DNA of 64,000 bases from Isoperla grammatica. Lineage: Eukaryota; Arthropoda; Insecta; Plecoptera; Perlodidae. This document shows positions 1 to 11,279 of the stretch, piece by piece; positions within the stretch are counted from its first letter, which is position 1, and each line of letters opens with the position of its first letter. Where the stretch lies: NCBI GenBank assembly GCA_945910005.1, contig OX246737.1, forward strand, positions 76,326,165-76,390,164. Reading direction: 5' to 3'. A program made the position numbers and the translations under genes. Below the pieces are notes generated by a model that saw only the letters and a list, made by a program, of their open reading frames with translations, had not been told where the DNA came from and did no database searches.

Positions 1-568
1 ACGAATGGCGTGCACAGTCAGACCTTTCTCACTATGTATCTGGAATTTTAATAGCTATCATAGAATATCTACAATGACGTGTTATATTTTATGACGTTCA
101 CGGCAAACATGCAAAAGTTAACAACCAACTTGGTCGACAAATTAAAAAGCTTTTATTATGGTTAAAAAGTGGTTTATTGTATGATTAAACAATATTAAAT
201 TTGAGATATAGTCTGTACATTATGAAACTTTCCATTCACTGATAGGTTTAATAGTTTTTGAATTAGAGCCTATTAAGTAGACCACGGTCGAATGAAATTA
301 TGTGAAAATCAGTTGAAAAATCAACTTACAGGATTTAATTTATTTTAAGAAAACATCTGAACGGATTTAAATAACATTTCGTGCATTTATTAGCAACATA
401 TCGAGAAAAAATATAAACAAGTAATAAGGTTGTAACTGGATCCTCCATCTTGTAAAAAATCATATGGTTATTATAAGGTTTTTTTTTAAAGAGATGATAT
501 GAAAAGGATTTATATGATTTGAAACATTGAAAATAATCGCTCATCTGTCAACGCGGAGCGTTTTCCTA

Positions 569-627
<59 letters not shown>

Positions 628-684
628 TGTTGTAGTAGTGATAATAATGGTACTAAACAAAAGGTGTGATTTTCTCCTCCGCAG
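1..684. other. Sequence 5' of the first GCH1 exon seen (probably intron)
   Basis: AT-rich DNA with no recognisable coding homology. It ends in a usable 3' splice site, a pyrimidine-rich stretch followed by CAG at 682-684. Because the exon at 685 starts inside a codon, at least the 3' part must be intron. The earlier GCH1 exons are not found here and presumably lie upstream of the window. Confidence 0.6.
570..627. repeat. (AAT)n microsatellite
   Basis: About 19 uninterrupted AAT triplets lie about 57 bases upstream of the GCH1 exon. The isoleucine-rich open frame across it is only the repeat read in frame. Triplet AAT tracts often descend from LINE tails, but no LINE body is visible beside it. 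Confidence 0.95.
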
Positions 685-769
685 TGCAAGAGCGTCTAAC
701 AAAGCAGATAGCGATCGCCGTCACCAAGGCTGTCCAACCAGCAGGCGTTGCCGTGGTCGTTGAGGGAGT
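685..769 (+). CDS. GCH1: GTP cyclohydrolase I, penultimate coding exon
   Basis: This 85-nt exon lies between a CAG acceptor (682-684) and a perfect GTAAGT donor (770-775). It encodes VQERLTKQIAIAVTK followed by AVQPAGVAVVVEG, closely matching the conserved block of animal GTP cyclohydrolase I just before the zinc-ligand segment. The enzyme converts GTP to 7,8-dihydroneopterin triphosphate, the first and committed step of tetrahydrobiopterin synthesis, as a cytosolic homodecamer. The exon begins in phase 1 (two bases TG complete a codon) and ends with GT, which joins the G at 13072 to make Val followed by HMCM. The acceptor site, phase compatibility and sequence identity make this firm. N-terminal exons lie outside the window. 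The donor is also the first unit of the minisatellite that follows. Confidence 0.93.
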
Positions 770-2487
770 GTAAGTATTACCTCCTTAACCTGTGATAGGT
801 GCATGGTAGCCTAAGAGACATGGTGAGAGTGTAAGTATTGCCTCCTTAACCTGTGATAGGTGCGTGGTAGCCTAAGAGACGTGGTGGGAGTGTAAGTATT
901 GCCTCCTTAACCTGTGATAGGTGCGTGGTAGCCTAAGAGACGTGGTGGGAGTGTAAGTATTGCCTCCTTAACCTGTGATAGGTGCGTGGTAGCCTAAGAG
1001 ACATGGTGAGAGTGTAAGTATTGCCTCCTTAACCTGTGATAGGTGCGTGGTAGCCTAAGAGACGTGGTGGGAGTGTAAGCATTGCCTCCTGAACCTGTGA
1101 TAGGTGCATGGTAGCCTAAGAGACATGGTGAGAGTGTAAGTATTGCCTCCTTAACCTGTGATAGGTGCGTGGTAGCCTAAGAGACGTGGTGGGAGTGTAA
1201 GTATTGCCTCCTTAACCTGTGAAAGGTGCATGGTAGCCTAAGAGACATGGTGAGAGTGTAAGTATTGCCTCCTTAACCTGTGATAGGTGCATGGTAGCCT
1301 AAGAGACGTGGTGGGAGTGTAAGTATTGCCTCCTTAAACTGTGATAGGTGCGTGGTAGCCTAAGAGACGTGGTGGGAGTGTAAGTATTGCCTCCTTAACC
1401 TGTGATAGGTTCATGGTAGCCTAAGAGACGTGGTGGGAGTGTAAGTATTGCCTCCTTAACCTGTGATAGGTGCATGGTAGCCTAAGAGACGTGGTGGGAG
1501 TGTAAGTATTGCCTCCTTAACCTGTGATAGGTGCATGGTAGCCTAAGAGACGTGGTGGGAGTGTAAGTATTGCCTCCTTAACCTGTGATAAGTGCATGAT
1601 AGCCTAAGAGACGTGGTGGGAGTGTAAGTATTGCCTCCTTAACCTGTGAAAGGTGCGTGGTAGCCTAAGAGACGTGGTGTGTACGTATTGCCTCCTTAAC
1701 CTGTGAAAGGTGCATGGTAGCCTATGAGACGTGGTGGGAGTGTAAGTATTGCCTCCTTAACCTGTGATAGGTGCATGGTAGCCTAAGAGACGTGGTGGGA
1801 GTGTAAGTATTGCCTCCTGAACCTGTGAAAGGTGCATGGTAGCCTAAGAGACGTGGTGGGAGTGTAAGTATTGCCTCCTTAACCTGTGATAGGTGCATGG
1901 TAGCCTAAGAGACATGGTGAGAGTGTAAGTATTGCCTCCTGAACCTTTGATAGGTGCATGGTAGCCTTAGAGACATGGTGAGTGTGTAAGTATTGCCTCC
2001 TGAACCTGTGATAGGTGCATGGTAGCCTAAGAGACATGGTGAGAGTGTAAGTATTGCCTCCTGAACCTGTGATAGGTGCATGGTAGCCTAAGAGACGTAA
2101 TGGGAGTGTAAGTATTGCCTCCTTAACCTGTTGTCGGTGCATGGTAGCCTAAGATACATAGTGGGAGTGTAAGTATTGCCTCCTTAACCTGTGAAAGGTG
2201 CATGGTAGCCTAAGAGACGTGGTGGGAGTGTAAGTATTGCCTCCTTAACCTGTGAAAGGTGCATGGTAGCCTAAGAGACGTGGTGGGAGTGTAAGTATTG
2301 CCTCCTTAACCTGTGATAGGTGCATGGTAGCCTAAGAGACATGGTGGGAGTGTAAGTATTGCCTCCTTAACCTGTGATAGGTGCATGGTAGCCTAAGAGA
2401 CGTGGTGGGAGTGTAAGTATTGCCTCCCTTACCTGTGATAGGTGCATGGTAGCCTAAGAGGCATGGTTGGAGTGTAAGTATTGCCTC
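770..2487 (+). repeat. 61-bp minisatellite of about 28 units, each with a 5' splice-site motif
   Basis: Tandem units of 61 bp recur without spacers; for example GTAAGTATT lies at about 770, 831, 892 and 953. A typical unit reads GTAAGTATTGCCTCCTTAA, then an interior with CCTGTGATAGGTGCATGG, then a 3' part ending GTGGTGGGAGT. Units differ by a few substitutions (gcatgg/gcgtgg, gacatggtgag/gacgtggtggg), and one near 1680 is about 4 bp short. The first unit starts exactly at the authentic GCH1 donor, and the end of each unit resembles the end of the exon (GGAGT before GTAAGT). A last partial unit lies at 2884-2918, beyond a MITE that split the array. Confidence 0.95.
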
Positions 2488-2492
2488 CTTAA

Positions 2493-2883
2493 GAGGAAGG
2501 ACTACTAGCCAATATTAAAACCCGCGAAACTAACGTATTTTCGTCATATCTCAATAACGCCACACATTATCGAAACAGTGACACCTACGCATATTTTGGA
2601 TTCGTGAGAGCTCATATACCGAATGAAAAAGATTTCGAAGATTGTAGTAATTATAGTTGTTATTTCTAATTAACTTGTAAATTAGTTAAATTAGAAATAA
2701 TAATTATAATGACTACAATTTACGAAATCTTTTTCATTTGGTATTGAGCTCTCACGAATCCAAAATATGCGTAGGTGAATCCCTTATCTGTGGTGTCACT
2801 GTTTCGATATTGTGTGGCGTTATTGAGATATGACGAAAATACGTTTATTTCGCGGGTTTTAATATTGGCTAGTAGTCCTTGTC
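2493..2883. mobile_element. TTAA-target MITE, copy 1
   Basis: A 391-bp non-autonomous element flanked by TTAA at 2489-2492 and 2884-2887. Its two arms of roughly 190 bp are near-perfect inverted repeats, starting GAGGAAGGACTACTAG and ending CTAGTAGTCCTTGTC. It sits inside the 61-bp minisatellite, which resumes directly after it, so it inserted after the array formed. TTAA duplications are typical of the piggyBac superfamily, but the ends do not start with the usual CCC, so the superfamily is inferred only from the target. A second copy lies at 41185-41557. Confidence 0.88.
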
Positions 2884-2918
2884 TTAACCTGTGATAGGTG
2901 CATGATAACTCAAGAGTC

Positions 2919-4223
2919 GTGCGCAATTCGATTTTCTATAGAAAATGTACGTTATATTTTTCAGGAAAATGTAATTACAGTAAAAACTCATTTGTATAAT
3001 GGGGAATTATAGTAACTGTTTTGTTTAAGCGTCTATGTATTTGCGCTAATCTACATGGAATATAATATAGGTAAGTGGTAACTTAAAATGAGGATGGTAC
3101 TGGTACTGATAGGCGTGGAATTCACGGACTCACAATATTCGTCAGTTGGCCTTGTGTGTTCATGTTATTAGACCTACCACAGACAACATATTTTTCACAC
3201 TGCGGAAAATTTTTAAATTACATTTTTTATTAAAGCTAACAATTCTGATTGAGGGAGTGTACCTTGTCAGTGTGTTATGTCGTGTAGGTAGGCCTCGAGT
3301 AATATTATACCTTGTCAATACCTCGTGTCGTGTTCAGAAACTATGGGTTGCTAAGCGCTCTCCACAACAAACACACATACATCGATAAGTGTCGTTTCAC
3401 ACTCACGAACCGAAGAGTCGTTGAGGCGAGTGGGTAGTTCGATACACACGTTCAGTTACGAGCATAATGATCATATTTCGCCACTACATTAGGCCTAATA
3501 AAGAAACCACCAAATGATGTTATACGCACATTTCTTAAATAATAAACGAATTTTTACTTGTAATTGCTGAAACTTCTATCTGAATTTATCACTCAAATTC
3601 GACAACTTCGTTTGCGTCTTTATTAAATCGCCTTGATTATTTTTTACATATGATCGAAGTAGATCATGTTGTTCCAACTTCCAATCATCCTATAAACGCA
3701 CATGCTAACTAGCTTAGACGGGTCACCAGGGAATAATGTCCCTACAGTGGCGAGGCGTGACATTCTAAAGTAGGCATGCACTAAAAATAAGGTGACCATA
3801 AGGTATAACAAACCGGGACAAACTTAGTCGGCACAAGCTGGGGTCTGGGGCAAAGCCCGACATTTTTTTCAGGGTATATGCGTCAAATGCCCCAAAAACA
3901 GCTTCCTGACATGATTCATGAAAATAATTTTAATTGGATATGGGTTCGGTAGATTAGAGTATTCATGCAAGGGCTGGTAATCATTATCAATGAATTGGAA
4001 ATGAAAAAATATATAGTTTGTATAATGTGCAGCCTTGAACTTTTAATACACGTTACCTTTACAATGAAATAATACATGCATGCAAGTTAATAATTGAATA
4101 CTTAAATATAAACCACTTGTTGGATACGCCACTGTTGAACACGTAATTATGGCTGCCAAATGTGAAGTATAATTTTACTTATTTAATTTATTCTGTAGAA
4201 GTGCAAGATGTATGATTTTGGCT
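2919..4223. other. Intron DNA with nothing recognised
   Basis: Short open frames such as 3146-3388 show no family motif. Around 3800-3860 a stretch with CCGGGACA and GGTCTGGGGC resembles sub-terminal sequence of hAT-like elements elsewhere in the window, but I could not find paired ends. Confidence 0.4.
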
Positions 4224-7200
4224 CTCGTAGGCTATTCGTGGAAGAGTATAGCGGTAAATGGGATTATGCAAAGGTATCTATAACAATGTTTTTGGACCAG
4301 GGTTACATCGGCGGAATTACTGCAGACGGCATCGGTGGCGCCGCGACGCCACCTGACGCCGCCACACGACGCCACCGAACGTTTTGGCTTGTAACTTTTA
4401 CACCGTTCGTCTTACAGAAGAAACCTAAAATGATTTTTCGTTCAGTTTTTAAATACAAATCGATTTATATCAATAACGTTATGATTAGATGAGCGTAGCG
4501 AAGCGGAGTGAATCTCTTACTTCAACTCGATCGGCGCGTTGTCTATGTGTGTGTACAAAGTTTTTTCGTCGCGCACAGATCAAACGGCTTGACGGATTTG
4601 GATGAAATTTTAAGACAACACTCGTGACTACTAATCTAGATGCATATAACATAACCAGCAAAATCCGTCTAGATGCCAACCCACACAAAATTAATTAGTG
4701 AATAATATCGAGTTTCAATGTTTTGTTCGTCGCACACGGGTCCAACGGCTTGACGGATTTGGCTGAAATTTAAAATCAACATTCATGACTTCAAAACAAA
4801 ACCAGACAGATTCGTGAAGTTGCCAACCTACACAAAATTAATTAGTGACAAATCAAGTTTTAATTTTTGTTTCTAAAACTTATGGACGGATTTAAATAGT
4901 TTCTCATATTTATTTACAAAATAACAATGTCAACACGTGGTCAAACGTTTGAAGTTGTAACTCTAACTGCCATTTTGTAAAAAAATATTATTTTGTTTCT
5001 GTGCAAAAGTTTGTTCGTCGCGCACAGGTCAAACTGCTTGACAGATTTGGTTGAAAGTTTCAGTAAACACTCGTAACTACTAGATGTTATTAACATAACC
5101 AGCAAAATCCATGAAGATGCCAACCCGCAAAAAAATAATTTCTGAAACAAATCCAAATTTTATTTTATTTTTTTAATGAAAACATACCGTCGGATGTTGA
5201 TAATGTTTTATAATGGTATGGTTTATTATGGTGTCACACATGACAAAAGTGTTTGAATTGTTTTGTTAACCGCCATCTTGTAACCATGTTTTTTTTTACT
5301 TTTACAATTTTACACTTTTTTCGAATTTATTTCTTTCGGTATGTATCTACGACAGTTAATATGAGTGTATGTTTTTTTTTTACTTCCAAAATTTTATGAT
5401 TTATTTTTTTTTTTTTTTACTTTAAAATTTCCATTATTATTTTTTTCTCAAATTCTTTGTTTTACTTTTTTCAAATCCCTTTTCTTTTATCTTTTTTAAA
5501 CACTTGTCACACACAAACATAAATATATTTATATATAGATTCATTTTGTAATCTTGATAAAACACATACAAAAACCAAAACTACCACAACTCGGCCAAAT
5601 CTCGACAAATTTTAAATTTTTTTCAAGGCATAGGCAAATAGACATGTCAAACAAAAGGTTTATAGCAGCTCAAGGCTGCGGAACCATTATAAAAAATTAT
5701 CAACATCCGACACGGTATGTTTTCATTAACAAACAAACAAATGGATTTGTTTCAGAAATTATTTTTTTGTAGGTTGACAGCTTCACGGATTTTGCTGGTT
5801 ATGTAAATAGCATCTAGTGTAGTGGTCACGAGTGTTTGCAGAAGCTTTCAACCAAATCCGTCAAGCCGTTTGACATGTGGGCGACGAACAACCTTTTGCA
5901 CAGAAACAAAATAATATTTTTTTTACAAAATGGCGGTTTAAGTTAAAACTTCAAACGTTTTACGAAGTGTCAACATTATTAGTTTGGAAATTAATCTTAA
6001 AAAGTATTTAAATCCGTCTATTAGTTTTAGAAACAAAAATTAAAACTTGATTTTTCACTTATTAATTTTTGGTATGTTAGCAACTTCACGGATTTGTATG
6101 GTTTCGATTAAAACGTCTACTTTAGAAGTCATGAATGTTGACTTTAAATTTCAGCCAAATCCGTCTAGCCGTTTGACCTGTGTGTGACGAACAAAACATT
6201 CAAATTCGATATTATTCACTAATTAATTTTGTGTAGTTTGGCATCAAGACAGATTTTGCTGGTTATATTGTCAGAATCCAGTGGCGTAACTAGAAAGTAT
6301 TTCTGGGGGGGGGGTTAATTAGGGAAAAGTGAGATGAGGGGACCGAAAGAGGTCTGGGGCGAAGCCCCAGCCGCCAGAGGCCATTTCGCCGAAGGTGAAA
6401 TTTTTTTTCACATCTATAATTATTTCGTGCCTTTTAGACTCAAAGAATACTATACTCGAACCACTACTCGTTTGTTTGTATTATATTGAAGTTACAGTGG
6501 TTCAGTAGGTATTAATTATGGTTCTAAATAAGAATTTCATAGAAATTGTGTTTTTAATGTTTCATGGTTGTTCAATATAATCTCAACATGAAGTGAAACA
6601 TTGTGGTCACAAGTCACATACATTTAAATTCTAATCCACAGACCGTGATATTGTAACATTAGATTAATGCATTTTTATTTATAAGTACCCTCACTTTTAC
6701 TGTTTCGAGCGAAAGGTATATTAGTTGTAGATGAACACATAAATATAATTGAATTATTGAAAGAAATTATATATCTTATCTAAGTGAAGTGGTATGATAA
6801 ATATAATGAAAATGTTATTTGTTGCGATTGTTATACTCCGAAGTGGTTTAAGGATCTTACAATGTAGTACTAAGAAAATGTAGTATTAAGTAAAATCATT
6901 CTCGATGTAGTTTCGGGGGGGGGGGGGGGGTTAAACCCCCTAAACCCCCCCCCCCCCCTAGTTACGCCACTGTCAGCATCTTTAGTTTAGTGGTCACGAG
7001 TGTTGCTTTAAAATTTCATCCAAATCCGTCAAGCCGTTTGATCTGTGCGCGAAGAAAAAACTTTGTACACACATAGACAAAGCGCCGATCGAGTTGAAAT
7101 AAGAGATTCACTCCGCTTCGCTACGCTCATCGAATCACAACGTTATTGCTATCAATCGATTTGTATTTAAAAACTGAACGGAAAATCTATTTCGGGTTTT

Positions 7201-7396
7201 TCTATAGGAAGTACGGTGTAAAAGTTACAAGCCAAAACGTTCGGCGGCGTCGTGTGGCGGCATCAGGTGGCGTCGCGGCGCCACCGACGCCGTCTGCAGT
7301 AATTCCGGCGATGTAACCCTGGTCCAAAAACTTTGTTATACACACCTTTGCATAATCCCGTTTACCGCTATACTCTGCCACGAATATCCTACGAGA
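4224..7396. mobile_element. 3.2-kb foldback element with subrepeat arms
   Basis: The sequence from CTCGTAGG at 4224 is repeated in inverted orientation ending at 7396. The outermost 180 bp of each arm has an open frame (containing EYSGK, DYAK, FLDQGYI, GITADG and ATPPDAATR) on + at 4208-4492 and on - at 7202-7573. Next comes a GATGAGCGTAGCGAAGCGG block, then degenerate subrepeats of about 230 bp containing CTTGACGGATTTGG and AACCAGCAAAATCC. The centre is near 5300-5550. No target duplication was found. A truncated relative lies at 16218-16310. The arm-end frame may be a transposase scrap or chance; I do not recognise it. A hAT MITE is nested at 6279-6972. Confidence 0.75.
6279..6972 (+). mobile_element. 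hAT-type MITE (CAGTGGCGTAACTA family), copy 1
   Basis: The ends are CAGTGGCGTAACTAG and CTAGTTACGCCACTG. They are flanked by the 8-bp near-identical target duplication TCAGAATC (6271-6278) / TCAGCATC (6973-6980), as expected for the hAT superfamily. There are sub-terminal G and C runs and a GC-rich palindromic block with GGTCTGGGGCGAAGCCCC. No transposase is present. It is inserted in the right arm of the foldback element. The same family recurs, in opposite orientation, at 62698-63787. Confidence 0.9.
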
Positions 7397-7944
7397 TACA
7401 CTTTGCTGCTCTACTAGACAAACTATTGGAAAATTATAAATTCTTCTCCTTTTCGTTTGATTAATGGTTTGGCTGTAACCTGTAAATAAACTAAAATGGG
7501 TAGTTTTCAAATGGCACAAAACGCATTTTGCACACGCATCCATTAGCTGTGTCCAACAATAAATACAGATCACTATAAGAAATTCCTAATGAAAACAAAT
7601 AGCAATGACACATGTAGAAATGCAAGCAGTTCTCAGACACAATAGACCACATAATTTCTGGGTGTCCAAGTTAGCCAATACTTGGTATTTAAATACACAC
7701 TTGCTAAATTGCTTTATCATGTGGAGCACATAAGTGGCAAAATAAGTAACAATACGGGGTTTAGTGATAGAAACATAAGATTTTTACCACTTGCAGAAAA
7801 TAATAAACTAAACTAAATTGGGCACGTAGGACAAAAGATTTTTGACCGGTTTAGGAGGGGGAGGGAGTTGACTCTGGGGGTTGAACTTGATTAGTTATAC
7901 TTATATTTTATTTACAACTCTGTTGGTTCAAGGTTTACTTTTTT
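7397..7944. other. Intron DNA with nothing recognised
   Basis: Mixed AT-rich sequence. I find no splice-bounded coding block or paired repeats. Confidence 0.4.
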
Positions 7945-8266
7945 CTTATACATAATAATATTACATGAAAAAAATATTTTTTAAAAAAAACAATTAGCTT
8001 ATATTTAAATGCACTAAAAAGTAAAAAATAAATTTTCGCCCAACAAATTTTTGCCTCACTCGGAAAATAAAAGCGTTGGGCGCTTTCAGTATTGACATAG
8101 ATTGCAGTATTCTGCTGTTTATGCAGGGAAAGCGCCCAACGCTTTCATTTTCCGAGTGAGGCAAAAATTTGTTGGGCGAAAATTTATTTTTGACTTTTTA
8201 GTGCATTAAAATATAAGCGTTGTTTTTAAAAAAAAAAAATTTTTTCATGTAATATTATTTTATACT
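7945..8266. repeat. Near-perfect palindrome (about 320 bp)
   Basis: The arms run through TTTTCGCCCAACAAATTTT and GCCTCACTCGGAAAAT and mirror back with few mismatches after a short spacer (about 8090-8128). It would form a very stable hairpin. It abuts the 146-bp satellite on its right. It could be a hairpin MITE, but no target duplication is evident. Confidence 0.85.
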
Positions 8267-8279
8267 TTTTAGTCTTAAA

Positions 8280-9200
8280 GAATCTTGCAATCGAATATAT
8301 ATCGAATATCAATTAATTAATTATGATGGTTTAATTGATTATTTAGTAAATATGACAATTGATTCATGTATTGCCATTAAGAATACGTCTGTGTGAAAAC
8401 TTTCAGCTCAATTCGACGTTCAAAAGTGGGTGTTTTATCGATTCCCATATAAAACATCAATTAATTACTAATGATGGCTTAAATGATTATTTAGTAAATA
8501 TGACAATTGATTCATGTATTGTCATTAAGAATACGTCTGTGTGAAAACTTTCAACTCGATTCGACGTTGGGAAGTGGGTGAAACATCGATTCCCATATAA
8601 AACATCAATTAATTATGATGAATTAATTGACTATTTTTAGTAAATATGACAATTGATTCGTGTATTGTCATTAAGAATACGTCTGTGTGAAAAATTTCAG
8701 CTCAATTCGACGTTCGGAAGTGGGTTAAACATCGATTCCCATATAAAACATTAATTAATTATGATGAATTAATTGAATATTTAGTAAATATGACAATTGA
8801 TTCGTGTATTGTCATTAAGAATACGTCTGTGTGAAAACGTTTAGCTCAATTCGACGTTCGGAAGTGGGTGAAATATCGATTCCCATATAAAACATCAATT
8901 AATTAATTATGATGAATCAATTAATTATTTAGTAAATATGACAATTGATTCGTGTATTGTTATTAAGAATACGTCTGTGTAAAAACTTTCAACTCGATTT
9001 GACGTTGGGAAGTGGGTTAAACATTGATTTCCATATAAAACATTAATTAATTATGATGAATTAATTGACAATTTAGTAAATATGACAGTTGATTCATACA
9101 TTGTCATCAGGAATACGTCTGTGTAAAAAATTTCAGCTTGATCGGACATCTAAAAGTAGGTGGAATATCGATTCAAAGATTCCGTCCAGACAAACAAGGC
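8280..9200 (+). repeat. Satellite of about six 146-bp units
   Basis: The marker GAATACGTCTGTGTGAAA recurs at 8381, 8529, 8675, 8819, 8967 and, diverged, 9111, giving periods of 148, 146, 144, 148 and 144. Each unit also holds TAAATATGACAATTGATTC, a CAATTCGACGTTC-type core and ATCGATTCCCATATAAAAC. The last unit leads into TTCCGTCCAGACAAACAAGG and an AAT tract, which looks like a LINE 3' end. The array may therefore derive from a retrotransposon tail, but that is inference. Confidence 0.9.
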
Positions 9201-9225
9201 AAGCTAATATAAGCGTTGTAATAAT

Positions 9226-9470
9226 AATAATAAAATGCATCTTAAATATATTGAGCTGATGATTTATAGGCGTATCGGCCTCTTTGACCAAGAGTAACTG
9301 TGATTTGCTTCAAGATCTTGATTCCTTTTCCCACTGGTGTTCTTGTTGGAAACATAATCTCAACGTAAAAAAGTGCAGTGTAATAACATTCACGAACAAG
9401 CGAAAACATGTAATTCTGCATAATTATACAATTGACGGTACGAACTTAGATCGAGTATGCTCATTGAATA
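9226..9470 (+). pseudogene. Non-LTR retrotransposon RT fragment, upstream piece
   Basis: The reading ADDL followed by a stop, then an open frame with DSFSHWCSCWKHNLNVKKC and VITFTN, is the catalytic YADD-like motif and following thumb-side region of a jockey/CR1-type LINE reverse transcriptase. The DNA is cut at 9470 by a TA-target transposon, and the reading resumes at 11280 with the conserved DLGV block. Stop codons and a frame slip at the junction mark it as dead. It is in the sense orientation in the GCH1 intron. Confidence 0.75.
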
Positions 9471-11279
9471 GGGAATGCAAGTGCGCCAAAAAGTAACTAC
9501 TTCCGGTTCAAACTCATATTTTAGGTCCATAAGATTAGCATGGGCGCTGAAGTTTGAACGTGTATGCCATCTTTCCTGTTCAAACAGTTAGTTTCAAAGT
9601 TATGCCGTTGTGAACACTGATTATTCATAATATACTCTAAATTTTTGTGAATTTAAAAGAGTGACACTTTTTAAATTATTTGGTGTTATCGAAACTTCTG
9701 CAAACCGAGTCGGCGTTGCCACATAGTGCACATCACAGCCTTTTCCGTGACAAGATCAAGTAGCAGTAAAAGGCTGCGGACTGGGATTTATTCAACATGG
9801 AGGACCCGTGCTTCTTCAGATTTAAAATAATTAATTCAAACATTTAGTACACGTGTGTTCCAAATTGAAGGCTAAATTTATATATAAATACTTAGCAAAA
9901 ACGTATTACAATCATTTCCCGTTTGAAATACTTTTAATTTCCCGCGAAGTTATAGGTTAGGTTAGCCCCGCCTACCGCCGGCTTCTTGAAAATGTCAACA
10001 GCAGACAGCTGACACTTCGAGGTCTCACGTTTGGTTGCAGTTTGGAGGGGCAACGAAGAGTGTTCCGATAATAGCTGGATCTTCCAAACTACTCTAACAA
10101 TAAGCTTTACGAAATTATTACTTTCCATTCACAAAGTGTGTGCCAAACTCGAGGTTGGTTAGGTTAGCTCTAGGACCCTAGTCATCTGCTCATAGGCCTA
10201 GGCCTACCTGCTCGTGGTTCGATTTGTCCTTGGTGTCAAATTCCGTCAGGAAGACAAGTGTGTTTATGCGCTATATTGGCATATGTCGAAAATTAGCTGG
10301 GAAGTGTCAATTGAAGAGGTTTCCTAACCATTATAGGGCTACATTATTCAGGTTTATCACAGCCTTTAGCTCTTGACTTTTCAACCACTAGCTAGCTGAC
10401 AGATGACATTGCCTGTGTGTTGCAAGAAGCACCTAATTTAGTTATTTTATTTGAACTTTAATTTAAATGCATTTTCTACTGAGGCTCCGATTTTAAAATC
10501 ATATTTATTCAACAATATTATTTTAAGACAAATTCATCAATAAAAACAAAGGCTAACGGACAGCTACGGACGACCTACCCTTGTCTGTCTGCATATTATC
10601 GTACTCTAAAGGCATAGGGAACACATATTACTCTTAATAATCTCTTAGTAATGTTTTCAGTGTCATTGTCTCTTGATATCGGTAATAGGTGTTCATAAAT
10701 AATATTACAAGCTAAATCAGTCGAACACGAGCGTCAGATAAACCCCCACGTGAAATTAACTTCTGTCAAACATCTATCAATACGAAACGGCAATAAAGAC
10801 AACTGACCATCAACTGACGAAGAAACACGTCAAGTATCCTAGCAACACACAGAATGTCAGTGCGAAGTAAACATTGCGAACGCCACCTATATGTGCCGTG
10901 AAGGCTGTGTGATACGCTTGGCAACATCGTACAGCCATCGCCTGCCCGTCTTCGTACATTGTTGTCTAACTTCGCGCTAGCGCTAGCTTCAGCATAGCTC
11001 GGCTGGCTCAATTTGCGTAGATGTTGCAAGCAGCATTGTGTAGACATTCGGATAACTTGCTACAGTTTAAATTGTATCAAATACTGGATCTTACAAAAAT
11101 TATCATAAAGAAACAAATAATTCACGGTTAATCCGATACCCTTATTATTGGGTAATATAACATAGGGAATAAATGGGAGCATATTCTAGGCCAACATTTC
11201 TATTTTACATGTTATTTTCCTATCCCGTGAAAACAAGCTTGAACCGGAAGTAGTTACTTTTTGGCGCACTTGCATTCCC
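9471..11279. mobile_element. TA-target DNA transposon, non-autonomous, 1.8 kb
   Basis: The ends GGGAATGCAAGTGCGCC and GGCGCACTTGCATTCCC are inverted repeats continuing about 40 bp (through AAAGTAACTACTTCCGG) and are flanked by TA at 9469-9470 and 11280-11281. It splits a LINE reverse transcriptase, whose frame is resumed on the far side, giving independent support for both ends. TA duplication suggests the Tc1/mariner group. No transposase was recognised: open frames at 9934-10128 and 10766-11047 lack DDE motifs I can see. Confidence 0.85.

Noticed and set aside
1879..2142. 87-aa minus-strand open frame
   Set aside because: It is the 61-bp minisatellite read in frame; the peptide repeats with the array.
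770..2487. CRISPR-like array
   Set aside because: Units are contiguous 61-bp tandem repeats without unique spacers, and the sequence is eukaryotic intron.
9934..11047. Transposase ORFs inside the TA-target element
   Set aside because: The two short minus-strand frames show no helix-turn-helix or DDE/DDD pattern.
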